Shown: one piece after another, positions 1-6,505 of the stretch | Position numbering within the stretch: position 1 is the stretch's first letter | How the letters are laid out: each line of letters opens with the position of its first letter | Assembly: GCA_902461025.1 (NCBI GenBank) | Contig: CABPWC010000082.1 | Coordinates: 1 to 6,696 of the forward strand | Source of the DNA: an uncultured Streptococcus sp. | GTDB taxonomy: Bacteria > Bacillota > Bacilli > Lactobacillales > Streptococcaceae | DNA length: 6,696 bases | Direction of reading: 5' to 3' | Program-made: the position numbers and the translations under genes | The notes under the pieces: generated by a model | Database searches by the model: none | What the model saw: the letters and a program-made list of their open reading frames with translations, nothing else | Told to the model about the DNA's origin: nothing

Positions 1-699
1 GAAGTTGTGGATCAGTTTGATGATGCGACGACCTACTTTGCAGCGACTCGCCTTGGACAAATCAAACGTGTTGAACGCAAAGAATTCTCTCCATGGAGAA
101 CCTACCGTTCTAAATCTGTTAAGTTCGCTAAGTTGAAAGACGATAGTGATCAGATTGTAGCAGTAGCACCAATCAAGCTAGATGATGTCCTATTAATCAG
201 TAAAAATGGCTATGCTCTTCGCTTTAATATCGAAGAGGTTCCAGTTGTTGGAGCCAAGGCTGCAGGTGTTAAAGCTATGAATCTGAAAGCAGATGATGAG
301 CTTCAAGCTGCCTTTATCTGCAATACTTCATCTTTCTATCTGTTAACGCAACGTGGAAGCTTGAAACGTGTATCAACAGAGGAAATTCCAGCAACTAGTC
401 GCGCTAAGCGTGGTCTTCAAGTTCTGAGAGAATTGAAGAGTAAACCACATTGCGTCTTCTTGGCCGGTGCTGTCTCAGAACAAGGATTTATCGGAGATCT
501 CTTTAGTACAGAAGTAGAGGATGGAGAACAAACTCTAGTTGTTCAATCAAATAACGGAACAATTTACGAGTCAATCCTGCAAGATTTGAATCTATTAGAA
601 CGTACTAGCAACGGAAGCTTTATCTCAGATACTATTTCTGATGAAGAAGTTTTTGATGCATACATCAAAGAAGTCTTTAAAGAAGATAAAGAAAATTAA
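1..699 (+). CDS. parC: DNA topoisomerase IV subunit A, C-terminal part (5' end outside window)
   Basis: The frame is open from base 1, so this is the last 232 residues of a protein usually about 820 long; the GTG at base 7 is internal, not a start. ParC with ParE forms topoisomerase IV, which decatenates daughter chromosomes; the piece seen here is the C-terminal beta-pinwheel that binds and bends DNA. Repeating pinwheel-blade elements are visible: TRLGQIKRV, SKNGYALRF, TQRGSLKRV and SNNGTIYES, each a strand-turn unit with a conserved Gly followed by basic or aromatic residues. There is no GyrA-box (QRRGGKG-like), which favours ParC over GyrA. The catalytic tyrosine and the quinolone-resistance region lie upstream, outside the window, so resistance cannot be judged. 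The tail is acidic (SDEEVFDAYIKEVFKEDKEN). The stop is followed directly by a terminator, so parC ends its own transcript. Confidence 0.95.
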   Translation, partial: EVVDQFDDATTYFAATRLGQIKRVERKEFSPWRTYRSKSVKFAKLKDDSDQIVAVAPIKLDDVLLISKNGYALRFNIEEVPVVGAKAAGVKAMNLKADDELQAAFICNTSSFYLLTQRGSLKRVSTEEIPATSRAKRGLQVLRELKSKPHCVFLAGAVSEQGFIGDLFSTEVEDGEQTLVVQSNNGTIYESILQDLNLLERTSNGSFISDTISDEEVFDAYIKEVFKEDKEN

Positions 700-725
700 A
701 AATCAGTCCTAGTGACTGATTTTTT
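698..725 (+). terminator. Rho-independent terminator of parC
   Basis: AAATCAGTC (700-708), a five-base loop CTAGT (709-713) and GACTGATTT (714-722) form a perfect 9-bp stem, extendable by two A-T pairs, and the 3' arm runs into a T tract to 725. The 5' arm overlaps the TAA stop of parC. The A-rich 5' flank means it could also work weakly on the opposite strand, but there is no minus-strand gene here to end. Confidence 0.88.
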
Positions 726-733
726 ATAAGCAA

Positions 734-748
734 AATTTTCAGAAAATT
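734..748. promoter_or_regulatory. CodY-binding box upstream of ilvE
   Basis: AATTTTCAGAAAATT matches the CodY consensus AATTTTCWGAAAATT at all 15 positions and is a perfect palindrome around its central base. CodY is the GTP/branched-chain-amino-acid-responsive regulator of low-GC Gram-positives; in streptococci it mainly senses branched-chain amino acids. The box centre (741) lies about 50 bp upstream of the predicted transcription start and 11 bp before the -35 element. Repression of the ilvE operon under amino-acid sufficiency is the likely outcome, although a site just upstream of -35 does not by itself fix the sign of control. Known biology supports ilvE as a CodY target; the binding here is inferred from sequence. 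Confidence 0.87.
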
Positions 749-759
749 ACAAATAATAC

Positions 760-787
760 TTGAATTTTTAGGAGAATAGTGTAGAAT
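760..787 (+). promoter_or_regulatory. Sigma-A-type promoter of the ilvE operon
   Basis: The -35 element TTGAAT (760-765) and the -10 element TAGAAT (782-787) are separated by 16 bp. The predicted start near 794 gives a leader of about 30 nt ending in a strong ribosome site. There is no room for a T-box or attenuator leader, so control should act at initiation, consistent with the CodY box immediately upstream. Confidence 0.68.
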
Positions 788-810
788 AGAACACAAAGCT
801 TGATTAGAAT

Positions 811-817
811 AAAGGAG
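811..817 (+). promoter_or_regulatory. Ribosome binding site that fixes the ilvE start
   Basis: AAAGGAG lies six bases before the ATG at 824. The longer in-frame reading from a TTG at 800 has no ribosome site and would begin only a few bases after the predicted transcription start, so 824 is the start chosen. Confidence 0.85.
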
Positions 818-823
818 ATTGTC

Positions 824-1846
824 ATGACAGTTACAATCGATTGGGAAAATCTCGGTTTTTCCTATATGAAACTACCTTATCGTTATATCGCTTATTTTAA
901 AGATGGACAATGGACACAAGGGGAATTAACAGAAGATGCAACCTTGCATATTTCAGAATCATCTCCAAGTCTTCACTATGGACAACAAGCATTTGAAGGA
1001 TTGAAAGCCTATCGTACAAAGGATGGTAGCGTACAACTCTTCCGTCCAGATGAAAATGCTAAACGTCTACAACGTACTTGTGATCGTCTTTTGATGCCTC
1101 AAGTTCCAACAGAAATGTTTGTAGAAGCATGTAAAGCAGTTGTTCGTGCTAATGAAGAATACGTACCACCTTATGGAACAGGTGGAACCCTTTACCTCCG
1201 TCCACTTTTGATTGGTGTTGGAGATATCATTGGGGTAAAACCAGCTGAGGAGTATATTTTCACTATCTTTGCTATGCCTGTTGGAAACTACTTTAAGGGT
1301 GGGTTGGTTCCAACAAACTTCTTGATTCAAGATGAGTATGACCGTGCAGCACCGAATGGAACAGGAGCTGCCAAGGTCGGTGGGAACTATGCAGCCAGTC
1401 TTTTACCGGGAAAAATGGCTAAATCCCGCCATTTCTCAGACGTTATCTACCTAGACCCGTCAACCCACACCAAGATTGAAGAAGTCGGTTCAGCAAACTT
1501 CTTTGGGATTACAGCTGATAATGAGTTTGTAACGCCATTGAGTCCATCAATCTTGCCATCCATTACCAAGTACTCATTACTTTACTTGGCAGAGCATCGT
1601 TTGGGCTTGAAACCTGTTGAGGGGGATGTACCAATTGATAGTCTGGATCGATTTGTAGAAGCAGGTGCCTGTGGTACTGCAGCAGTAATTTCACCTATTG
1701 GGGGAATCCAACACGGTGATGATTTCCATGTTTTCTACAGTGAAACAGAGGTTGGTCCAGTGACTCGTAAACTATACGATGAATTGACAGGTATCCAATT
1801 TGGTGACATTGAAGCACCAGAAGGCTGGATTGTAAAAGTAGATTAA
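824..1846 (+). CDS. ilvE: Branched-chain amino acid aminotransferase (class IV PLP enzyme)
   Basis: This 340-residue cytoplasmic enzyme reversibly transfers the amino group between Leu/Ile/Val and 2-oxoglutarate, forming glutamate and the branched-chain keto acids; it is the last step of branched-chain amino acid synthesis and the first of their breakdown. Length and sequence fit the longer bacterial/eukaryotic-type BCAT subgroup. Visible landmarks are HYGQQAFEGLKAYR (51-64), the PLP-lysine K184 in GAAKVGGNYA, the EEVGSANFF segment (219-227) whose Glu contacts the PLP ring nitrogen, and GACGTAAV (281-288) of the phosphate-binding loop. Translation starts at MTVTIDWENL, as I recall for pneumococcal IlvE. 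It heads the operon behind a CodY box and is followed 21 nt later by the lipoprotein gene with an almost identical ribosome site and no terminator between. The reading frame appears intact and catalytic residues are present. Confidence 0.97.
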   Translation: MTVTIDWENLGFSYMKLPYRYIAYFKDGQWTQGELTEDATLHISESSPSLHYGQQAFEGLKAYRTKDGSVQLFRPDENAKRLQRTCDRLLMPQVPTEMFVEACKAVVRANEEYVPPYGTGGTLYLRPLLIGVGDIIGVKPAEEYIFTIFAMPVGNYFKGGLVPTNFLIQDEYDRAAPNGTGAAKVGGNYAASLLPGKMAKSRHFSDVIYLDPSTHTKIEEVGSANFFGITADNEFVTPLSPSILPSITKYSLLYLAEHRLGLKPVEGDVPIDSLDRFVEAGACGTAAVISPIGGIQHGDDFHVFYSETEVGPVTRKLYDELTGIQFGDIEAPEGWIVKVD

Positions 1847-1867
1847 ACATTATTAAAGGAGATCTTT

Positions 1868-3835
1868 ATGAAAACGAAAAAGTGGATGTTAACAGCAGGA
1901 GTTGTCCTGAGTACAGCAGTTCTTCTTGTGGCTTGTGGTAAAGCTGACAAGGAAGCAGACGCACCTACAACCTTCTCTTACGTCTATGGAGTAGACCCAT
2001 CATCTTTGGACTACAGTATCGCAACTCGTACTTCAACAACGGATATCATTGGTAACGTTGTTGATGGTTTGTTGGAAAATGACGAATACGGAAATTTGGT
2101 TCCATCTCTAGCTGAGGATTGGAGCGTCTCACAAGATGGTTTAACTTATACTTATAAACTTCGTAAAGGAGTTAAATGGTATACTTCAGAGGGTGAAGAA
2201 TACGCTGAAGTAACTGCACATGACTTTGTTACTGGGTTGAAACACGTAGCAGATGGCAAATCAGACGGTGTCACTCTTATTCAAAACTCCATCAAGGGCT
2301 TGAATGAATATATGACTGGTGAGACTAACGACTTCTCAACAGTTGGAGTTAAGGCGTTGGACGATTACACAGTCCAGTATACTCTTAACGCACCTGAAAG
2401 TTTCTGGAATTCAAAAGTGACTTCAGCAACCATGTTGCCAGTAAACGAAGAATTCCTTAAAGCTTCAGGTAAAAATTACGGAGCAGTCAGCCCATCTGGT
2501 ATCCTTTATAACGGTCCGTATATCTTGAAGACATTGACTTCAAAATCTTTAATTGAATACGAAAAGAATCCAAACTATTGGGATAAAGAGAAAGTTAAAA
2601 TCGAGAAGGTTAAATTGACCTACTATGATGGTTCAGACCAAGAATCATTAATCCGTAGTTTCTCTTCAGGCGTTTATACAACAGCTCGTATCTTCCCAAG
2701 TAGCTCAAATTTTGCTTCTACTTTAGAACAATACGGAGATAAAATCACCTACAGTCCACAGGATTCAACTAGTTATTACTTCACGTTTAACGTAAACCGT
2801 CAATCATACAATAAGACAGCAAAAACAAGTGAAGAACAGAAAACTTCTACAAAAGAAGCAATGCTGAACAAGGACTTCCGTCAAGCAATCAACTTTGCCT
2901 TCAACCGTCATTCATATGCTGCACAGCTTAACGGTGAAGATGGTGCGGATAAGATTATTCGTAACAGCCTAGTTCCAGATAACTTTGTACAATCTGGTGG
3001 TAAAAACTTTGGTGATATTGCTCAAGCAGAATTGGTCAACTATGGAGACCAATGGAAAGGTGTTGAACTTGTAGACGGAAAAGATACTATCTATAATCCT
3101 GATAAAGCCAAAGCTTCATTTGAAAAAGCTAAGAAAGAATTGGAAGCAAAAGGTGTAACCTTCCCAATTCATTTGGATGTGCCGGTTGAACAGACAGATA
3201 CAATTGCCGTTCAACAAAGCAATTCCTTCAAACAATCAATCGAGTCAACTCTTGGTTCTGAAAATGTCGTGATTGATGTCCTTCAGATGACCGATAACGA
3301 AAAGGAAAGTATTACATCGCAAGCGCGTGTTCCAGCTCAAAAAGACTATGACTTGAACAGTACTGGATGGGCTCCAAGCTACCAAGACCCAGCAAGTTAT
3401 CTTAATATCATGGATCCTAAGACTGGTTCTGCTATGAAACACCTTGGTATTACGAAAGGTAAAGACAAGGAAGTAGTAGCTCAACTTGGTCTGGACGAAT
3501 ATAAGAAACTCTTGGATGATGCAGTTTCTGAAACAAACGATTTGGATAAGAGATATGAAAAATATGCTAAAGCTCAAGCATGGCTCACTGATAGTTCTCT
3601 CTTGATGCCAACCGCTTCATCAGGTGGTTCACCAGTTGTCAGCAACGTCGTTCCATTCTCTAAACCATACTCACAAGTAGGTATTAAGGGTGATCCATAT
3701 ATCTTCAAAGGAATGAAATTGCAAAAAGAAATTGTATCTGCTAAAGAATATCAAGCAGCTCTTGAAAAATGGCAAAAAGAAAAATTGGAATCAAACAGTA
3801 AATACCAAAAAGAACTAGAAAGTCATGTCAAATAA
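1868..3835 (+). CDS. Oligopeptide-binding lipoprotein of an ABC transporter (AliA/AliB/AmiA type, SBP family 5)
   Basis: This 655-residue peptide receptor has a type II signal peptide: KTKK, a hydrophobic core at 7-21, then lipobox L20-V-A-C23, so the mature protein should be lipid-anchored at Cys23 on the outer face of the membrane. Family SBP_bac_5 features include the SLAEDWSVSQDGLTYTYKLR signature (80-99), YNGPYILK (214-221), NPNYWDKEKVK (234-244), YYFTFNVNRQ (303-312) and DFRQAINFAFNR (336-347). Length matches the roughly 650-660-residue streptococcal Ali/Ami receptors, and the lysine/glutamate-rich C-terminal helix (about 626-655) is typical of them. The ATG has AAAGGAG (1855-1861) six bases upstream. 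No permease or ATPase gene is adjacent, so it probably serves the Ami permease encoded elsewhere, as AliA and AliB do. Which paralogue it is, and its peptide preference, cannot be told from sequence; the downstream pcp suggests pyroglutamyl peptides, which is inference. The frame is intact. Confidence 0.92.
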   Translation: MKTKKWMLTAGVVLSTAVLLVACGKADKEADAPTTFSYVYGVDPSSLDYSIATRTSTTDIIGNVVDGLLENDEYGNLVPSLAEDWSVSQDGLTYTYKLRKGVKWYTSEGEEYAEVTAHDFVTGLKHVADGKSDGVTLIQNSIKGLNEYMTGETNDFSTVGVKALDDYTVQYTLNAPESFWNSKVTSATMLPVNEEFLKASGKNYGAVSPSGILYNGPYILKTLTSKSLIEYEKNPNYWDKEKVKIEKVKLTYYDGSDQESLIRSFSSGVYTTARIFPSSSNFASTLEQYGDKITYSPQDSTSYYFTFNVNRQSYNKTAKTSEEQKTSTKEAMLNKDFRQAINFAFNRHSYAAQLNGEDGADKIIRNSLVPDNFVQSGGKNFGDIAQAELVNYGDQWKGVELVDGKDTIYNPDKAKASFEKAKKELEAKGVTFPIHLDVPVEQTDTIAVQQSNSFKQSIESTLGSENVVIDVLQMTDNEKESITSQARVPAQKDYDLNSTGWAPSYQDPASYLNIMDPKTGSAMKHLGITKGKDKEVVAQLGLDEYKKLLDDAVSETNDLDKRYEKYAKAQAWLTDSSLLMPTASSGGSPVVSNVVPFSKPYSQVGIKGDPYIFKGMKLQKEIVSAKEYQAALEKWQKEKLESNSKYQKELESHVK

Positions 3836-3869
3836 AACTGATTAGTATTTTTGGAATAAAGGGGCCTAT

Positions 3870-4559
3870 ATGGAATGGATTAAACTAATAGGGATAGTTA
3901 TCATTGTGGTTGGTTTTATCTATAAATTAGATACCATCGCAACGGTAGTCTTAGCTAGTTTAGTTACAGCTCTAATTTCCGGAGTTTCTCTTGTTGAGTT
4001 CTTGGAAATTTTAGGAAGAGAATTTAGCAATCAACGAGTTCTTACGATTTTTATGGTAACCTTGCCCTTGGTTGGTTTATCTGAAACTTTTGGACTCAAG
4101 CAACGTTCAATTGACTTGATTCAAAGGATAAAGGGGCTGACCGTAGGAAGTTTTTATACAATTTATTTCTTTTTTCGGGAACTCGACGGGTTCTTTGCCA
4201 TTCGTCTAGGAGGGCAGCCGCAGTTTGTAAGGCCTCTGGTTCAACCCATGGGACAAGCAGCGGCAGAGTCACAATTAGGTAGAAAATTAACGGAGCAGGA
4301 GAGCGAAGCGCTAAAAGCGCGTGCAGCAGCAAATGATAATTTTGCAAATTTCTTTGCTCAGAACACTTTTGTTGGTGCAGGTGGTGTCCTCTTGGTGGGG
4401 GGCACTCTGGACCAATTAGGTTACGAAAGTAATTATGCAGGGATCGCTTCGGCTTCTCTTATTGTTGCAGGAGTTGCCCTACTTGTGGTAGGACTGTATA
4501 ATTACTTATTTGATAGAAAATTGCTAGCGAATAAGCTTAGTAAAGGAAAAGAAGAATGA
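3870..4559 (+). CDS. DUF969 membrane protein, putative 5-oxoproline transporter subunit
   Basis: This 229-residue integral membrane protein starts at an ATG preceded by AAAGGGG (3858-3864). Hydrophobic stretches lie at about 4-19, 22-38, 57-70, 93-111, 166-179 and 190-214, with a basic C-terminal tail. A charged patch R103-E104-L105-D106 followed by AIRLGGQPQFVRPLVQPM (110-127) sits in or next to a membrane segment and is the most family-like part, a candidate substrate or ion site. DUF969 is nearly always paired with DUF979; family databases, as I recall, name the pair a 5-oxoproline transporter, mainly from clustering with 5-oxoproline metabolism genes. The stop overlaps the next start by 4 nt (ATGA, 4556-4559), implying translational coupling and a two-subunit complex. 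The pcp gene two places downstream fits the assignment. Transport direction and coupling ion are unknown. Family assignment is fairly firm, substrate less so. Confidence 0.85.
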   Translation: MEWIKLIGIVIIVVGFIYKLDTIATVVLASLVTALISGVSLVEFLEILGREFSNQRVLTIFMVTLPLVGLSETFGLKQRSIDLIQRIKGLTVGSFYTIYFFFRELDGFFAIRLGGQPQFVRPLVQPMGQAAAESQLGRKLTEQESEALKARAAANDNFANFFAQNTFVGAGGVLLVGGTLDQLGYESNYAGIASASLIVAGVALLVVGLYNYLFDRKLLANKLSKGKEE

Positions 4560-5479
4560 CCAATCTAGCAAGACAGTTATTAGAGTTAACCTATATTGTG
4601 ATTGGTTGTCAATTTCTTCACACGGCCTATTGTAGCTATAAAGACAAAGCAAACCCAGTTCGATATGGAACAGCTGGGTTTTGGGCTTTATTGGGAATCA
4701 GTTTTATTGGTGGTTCCTATCTACCATCTATCGTTATTGGAATTATCGTAGTGCTCTTAGCCCTACTAACACTCTTTAAACAGGTTCGTATCGGAACCTT
4801 GCCGTCTCTGAATGAAGTCAAGGCAAATATTGAAGCTAAACGGTTGAAGAATAAAATTTTTATTCCGGTCATGCTGATGGCTTTGATTGCTTTAGTATTA
4901 GCAAAAATGATCCCTGAGTTTAGTAAGATTGCTATCAGCCTTGCAGCATTTTTAGCAACCATTTCTCTCTTATTGATTACTAAGAGTTCTCCTAAAAGCT
5001 TGCTGGCAGAAAACAATCGCATGGTTCAGCAAGTCTCAACTAGTGGGATTGTTCCCCAACTTTTAGGAGCTTTGGGGGCTATTTTTACTGTAGCTGGAGT
5101 TGGAGACTTGATTTCTCACTTGATAAGCGGTATAGTTCCTTCGGGCAGTCGTTTTATGGGTGTGTTAGCTTATGTCCTTGGGATGGTTTTATTCTCCATG
5201 ATAATGGGTAATGTTTTTGCCGCCTTTACTGTCATTACTGCTGGAATTGGTGTTCCCTTTGTATTTTCCTTGGGAGCAGATCCAATCGTGGCGGGTGCTC
5301 TTGCTATGACAGCAGGTTGTTGTGGGACTCTATTAACACCAATGGCTGCTAATTTCAATACTCTACCTGTAGCCCTTTTGGATATGAAAGATCCAAATGG
5401 TGTTATCAAAGCGCAAGTAGGAGTAGCTATTGTCATGATTGTCATACATGTATTTCTGATGTACTTTTTGGCATTTTAG
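4556..5479 (+). CDS. DUF979 membrane protein, putative 5-oxoproline transporter subunit
   Basis: This 307-residue polytopic membrane protein is translationally coupled to DUF969: ATGA overlap, and AAAGGA (4542-4547) eight bases before the ATG inside the upstream gene. Hydrophobic segments lie at about 7-25, 39-55, 57-75, 102-119, 124-142, 165-191, 200-217, 219-238, 242-260 and 285-305. The C-terminal half carries the conserved-looking core: GNVFAAFTVITAGIGVPFV (218-236), GADPIVAGALAMTAGCCGTL (240-259) and LTPMAANFNTLPVALLDMKD (260-279). Small-residue-rich broken helices of this kind resemble secondary carriers of the ion-transporter superfamily, which is an inference. With DUF969 it is proposed to carry 5-oxoproline. 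Thirteen bases separate it from pcp, the enzyme that produces 5-oxoproline, which is the strongest local support. No ATP-binding motif is seen, so it is not an ABC permease. Confidence 0.85.
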   Translation: MTNLARQLLELTYIVIGCQFLHTAYCSYKDKANPVRYGTAGFWALLGISFIGGSYLPSIVIGIIVVLLALLTLFKQVRIGTLPSLNEVKANIEAKRLKNKIFIPVMLMALIALVLAKMIPEFSKIAISLAAFLATISLLLITKSSPKSLLAENNRMVQQVSTSGIVPQLLGALGAIFTVAGVGDLISHLISGIVPSGSRFMGVLAYVLGMVLFSMIMGNVFAAFTVITAGIGVPFVFSLGADPIVAGALAMTAGCCGTLLTPMAANFNTLPVALLDMKDPNGVIKAQVGVAIVMIVIHVFLMYFLAF

Positions 5480-5492
5480 TAAAGGAAATAAA

Positions 5493-6137
5493 ATGAAAAT
5501 ATTAGTTACAGGATTTGATCCTTTTGGTGGTGAAAAGGTCAATCCAGCTCTAGAAGCTGTTAAATCATTACCGTCTGAAATCAATGGTGCAGAGCTCCAT
5601 TGGGTAGAAATTCCAACGGTCTTTTATCAATCAGCAGAGGTTTTAGAAGCAGAAATAAAACGATACCATCCAGATGTTGTGCTTTGCATCGGACAAGCAG
5701 GAGGAAGAGCGAGTTTAACTCCTGAGAGAGTTGCTATCAATCAAGATGATGCTAGAATTCCAGATAACCAAGGAAATCAACCGATTGACACTCCCATTCG
5801 CCTAGATGGAGAAGCTGCCTACTTTAGCACACTTCCTATCAAAGCAATGGTACAAGCCATAAAAGAAGAAGGGTTACCTGCTTCAGTATCCAATACAGCT
5901 GGAACCTTTGTTTGCAACCATTTGATGTATCAGGCACTCTATTTAGCGGATAAGAAATTTCCACATATGAGAGCAGGCTTTATGCATATTCCCTATATGA
6001 CAAAACAAGTGGTAAATAAGCCTAATACTGCATCCATGTGCTTAAGAGATATTGTCCGAGGTATCGAAGCTGCGATTGTTGCTATTGTGGACCATAAAGA
6101 TAAAGATTTGAAATTGGTCGGAGGGACGACTCACTAA
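5493..6137 (+). CDS. pcp: Pyroglutamyl-peptidase I (pyrrolidone-carboxylate peptidase, family C15)
   Basis: This 214-residue cytoplasmic cysteine peptidase removes N-terminal pyroglutamate (5-oxoproline) from peptides, giving free 5-oxoproline and a peptide open to ordinary aminopeptidases. The catalytic triad is complete: E78 in GRASLTPERVAIN, C141 in NTAGTFVCNHLMY and H165 in GFMHIPY. The N-terminal MKILVTGFDPFGG and the VGGTTH end are also typical, and the length is the family norm. The ATG has AAAGGA (5481-5486) six bases upstream and begins 13 nt after the DUF979 stop. It is the last gene before a strong terminator, so it closes the ilvE operon. No signal peptide is seen, so substrates must be imported or arise inside the cell, which fits the upstream peptide-binding lipoprotein. 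Compared with pneumococcal Pcp as I recall it, there are many substitutions, one reason to suspect another mitis-group species. Confidence 0.97.
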   Translation: MKILVTGFDPFGGEKVNPALEAVKSLPSEINGAELHWVEIPTVFYQSAEVLEAEIKRYHPDVVLCIGQAGGRASLTPERVAINQDDARIPDNQGNQPIDTPIRLDGEAAYFSTLPIKAMVQAIKEEGLPASVSNTAGTFVCNHLMYQALYLADKKFPHMRAGFMHIPYMTKQVVNKPNTASMCLRDIVRGIEAAIVAIVDHKDKDLKLVGGTTH

Positions 6138-6179
6138 TGATTCAATTTTCAAATTAAAAAATTTTCTATTTTATTCCTT

Positions 6180-6217
6180 AAACTCTCTGTCAAGATAAGC
6201 TTGATAGAGAGTTTTTT
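6180..6217 (+). terminator. Rho-independent terminator at the end of the ilvE-pcp operon
   Basis: AACTCTCTGTCAAG (6181-6194) pairs with CTTGATAGAGAGTT (6200-6213) in a 14-bp stem containing one G-T pair (6189/6205), around the five-base loop ATAAG, followed by T6 (6212-6217). It is the first convincing terminator downstream of ilvE. The 42 bases between the pcp stop and the stem are AT-rich and hold nothing I can name. Confidence 0.92.
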
Positions 6218-6218
6218 C

Positions 6219-6247
6219 TTGCTAGATTAGGGAATTTCTTGTAAAAT
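6219..6247 (+). promoter_or_regulatory. Promoter of the DUF2969 gene
   Basis: TTGCTA (6219-6224) and TAAAAT (6242-6247) are 17 bp apart, starting two bases after the T run of the preceding terminator. The predicted start near 6254 leaves a leader of about 18 nt containing the AGAGG ribosome site (6261-6265). The compact terminator-promoter arrangement makes the small gene an independent unit. Confidence 0.7.
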
Positions 6248-6271
6248 AGAGAAAGTGAAAAGAGGTATGGT

Positions 6272-6502
6272 ATGAGCAAAAAAGATAAAAAAATTGAGAT
6301 TCAATTGTCAGATGCTAAAGTAGTAGTTGGAAAAGATAAGTACGCTGGTTACACATTAACAATTGGTAAAAAGTTAATCGGTGAAATTGCCGAACTAGAT
6401 GACCAATTTGCAATCATAAAGAATGGAAATGTCGATAGTTTTTACAAGAATCTTGAAAAAGCTGTGGAAATATTGATTGAGAACTATAATTTAGCAAAAT
6501 AA
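6272..6502 (+). CDS. Small DUF2969 family protein of unknown function
   Basis: This 76-residue protein starts MSKKDKKIEIQLSD and has no signal peptide or membrane segment, so it should be cytoplasmic. Residues 1-8 are strongly basic. The middle (about 16-52) alternates hydrophobic and polar residues with turns such as GKDKYAGYTL and IKNGNVDSF, suggesting a small beta-sheet, and the C-terminus (about 55-74, FYKNLEKAVEILIENYNL) reads as an amphipathic helix. It resembles the DUF2969 family of Lactobacillales as I remember it; no biochemical role is known to me. The ATG has AGAGG (6261-6265) six bases upstream. The ATG at 6267 is in another frame and is not used. It has its own promoter and no terminator, and the tRNA promoter begins four bases after its stop, so read-through into the tRNAs is possible. 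Confidence 0.82.
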   Translation: MSKKDKKIEIQLSDAKVVVGKDKYAGYTLTIGKKLIGEIAELDDQFAIIKNGNVDSFYKNLEKAVEILIENYNLAK

Positions 6503-6505
6503 TGC

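Noticed and set aside
763..777. Second, overlapping-promoter CodY-like box (AATTTTTAGGAGAAT)
   Set aside because: It has four mismatches to the consensus in an AT-rich region, so chance is a sufficient explanation; it could still matter as a weak accessory site.
800..823. Longer ilvE start at a TTG, adding eight residues
   Set aside because: No ribosome site precedes 800 and it lies almost on the predicted transcription start; the ATG at 824 has AAAGGAG at ideal spacing and yields the N-terminus expected for the family.
1067..1330. Minus-strand open frame inside ilvE
   Set aside because: Antisense to a well-conserved enzyme, with no ribosome site, promoter or recognisable protein features.
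3245..3577. Minus-strand open frame inside the lipoprotein gene
   Set aside because: Explained by the low stop frequency opposite the real coding frame; composition does not look like a protein.
4308..4320. Small hairpin GCGCT-AAA-AGCGC inside DUF969
   Set aside because: Only five base pairs and no T run; it lies in coding sequence and cannot be separated from codon content (alanine-rich stretch).
4717..5584. Several minus-strand open frames opposite DUF979 and the start of pcp
   Set aside because: They mirror hydrophobic coding sequence on the plus strand and have no start signals or family resemblance.
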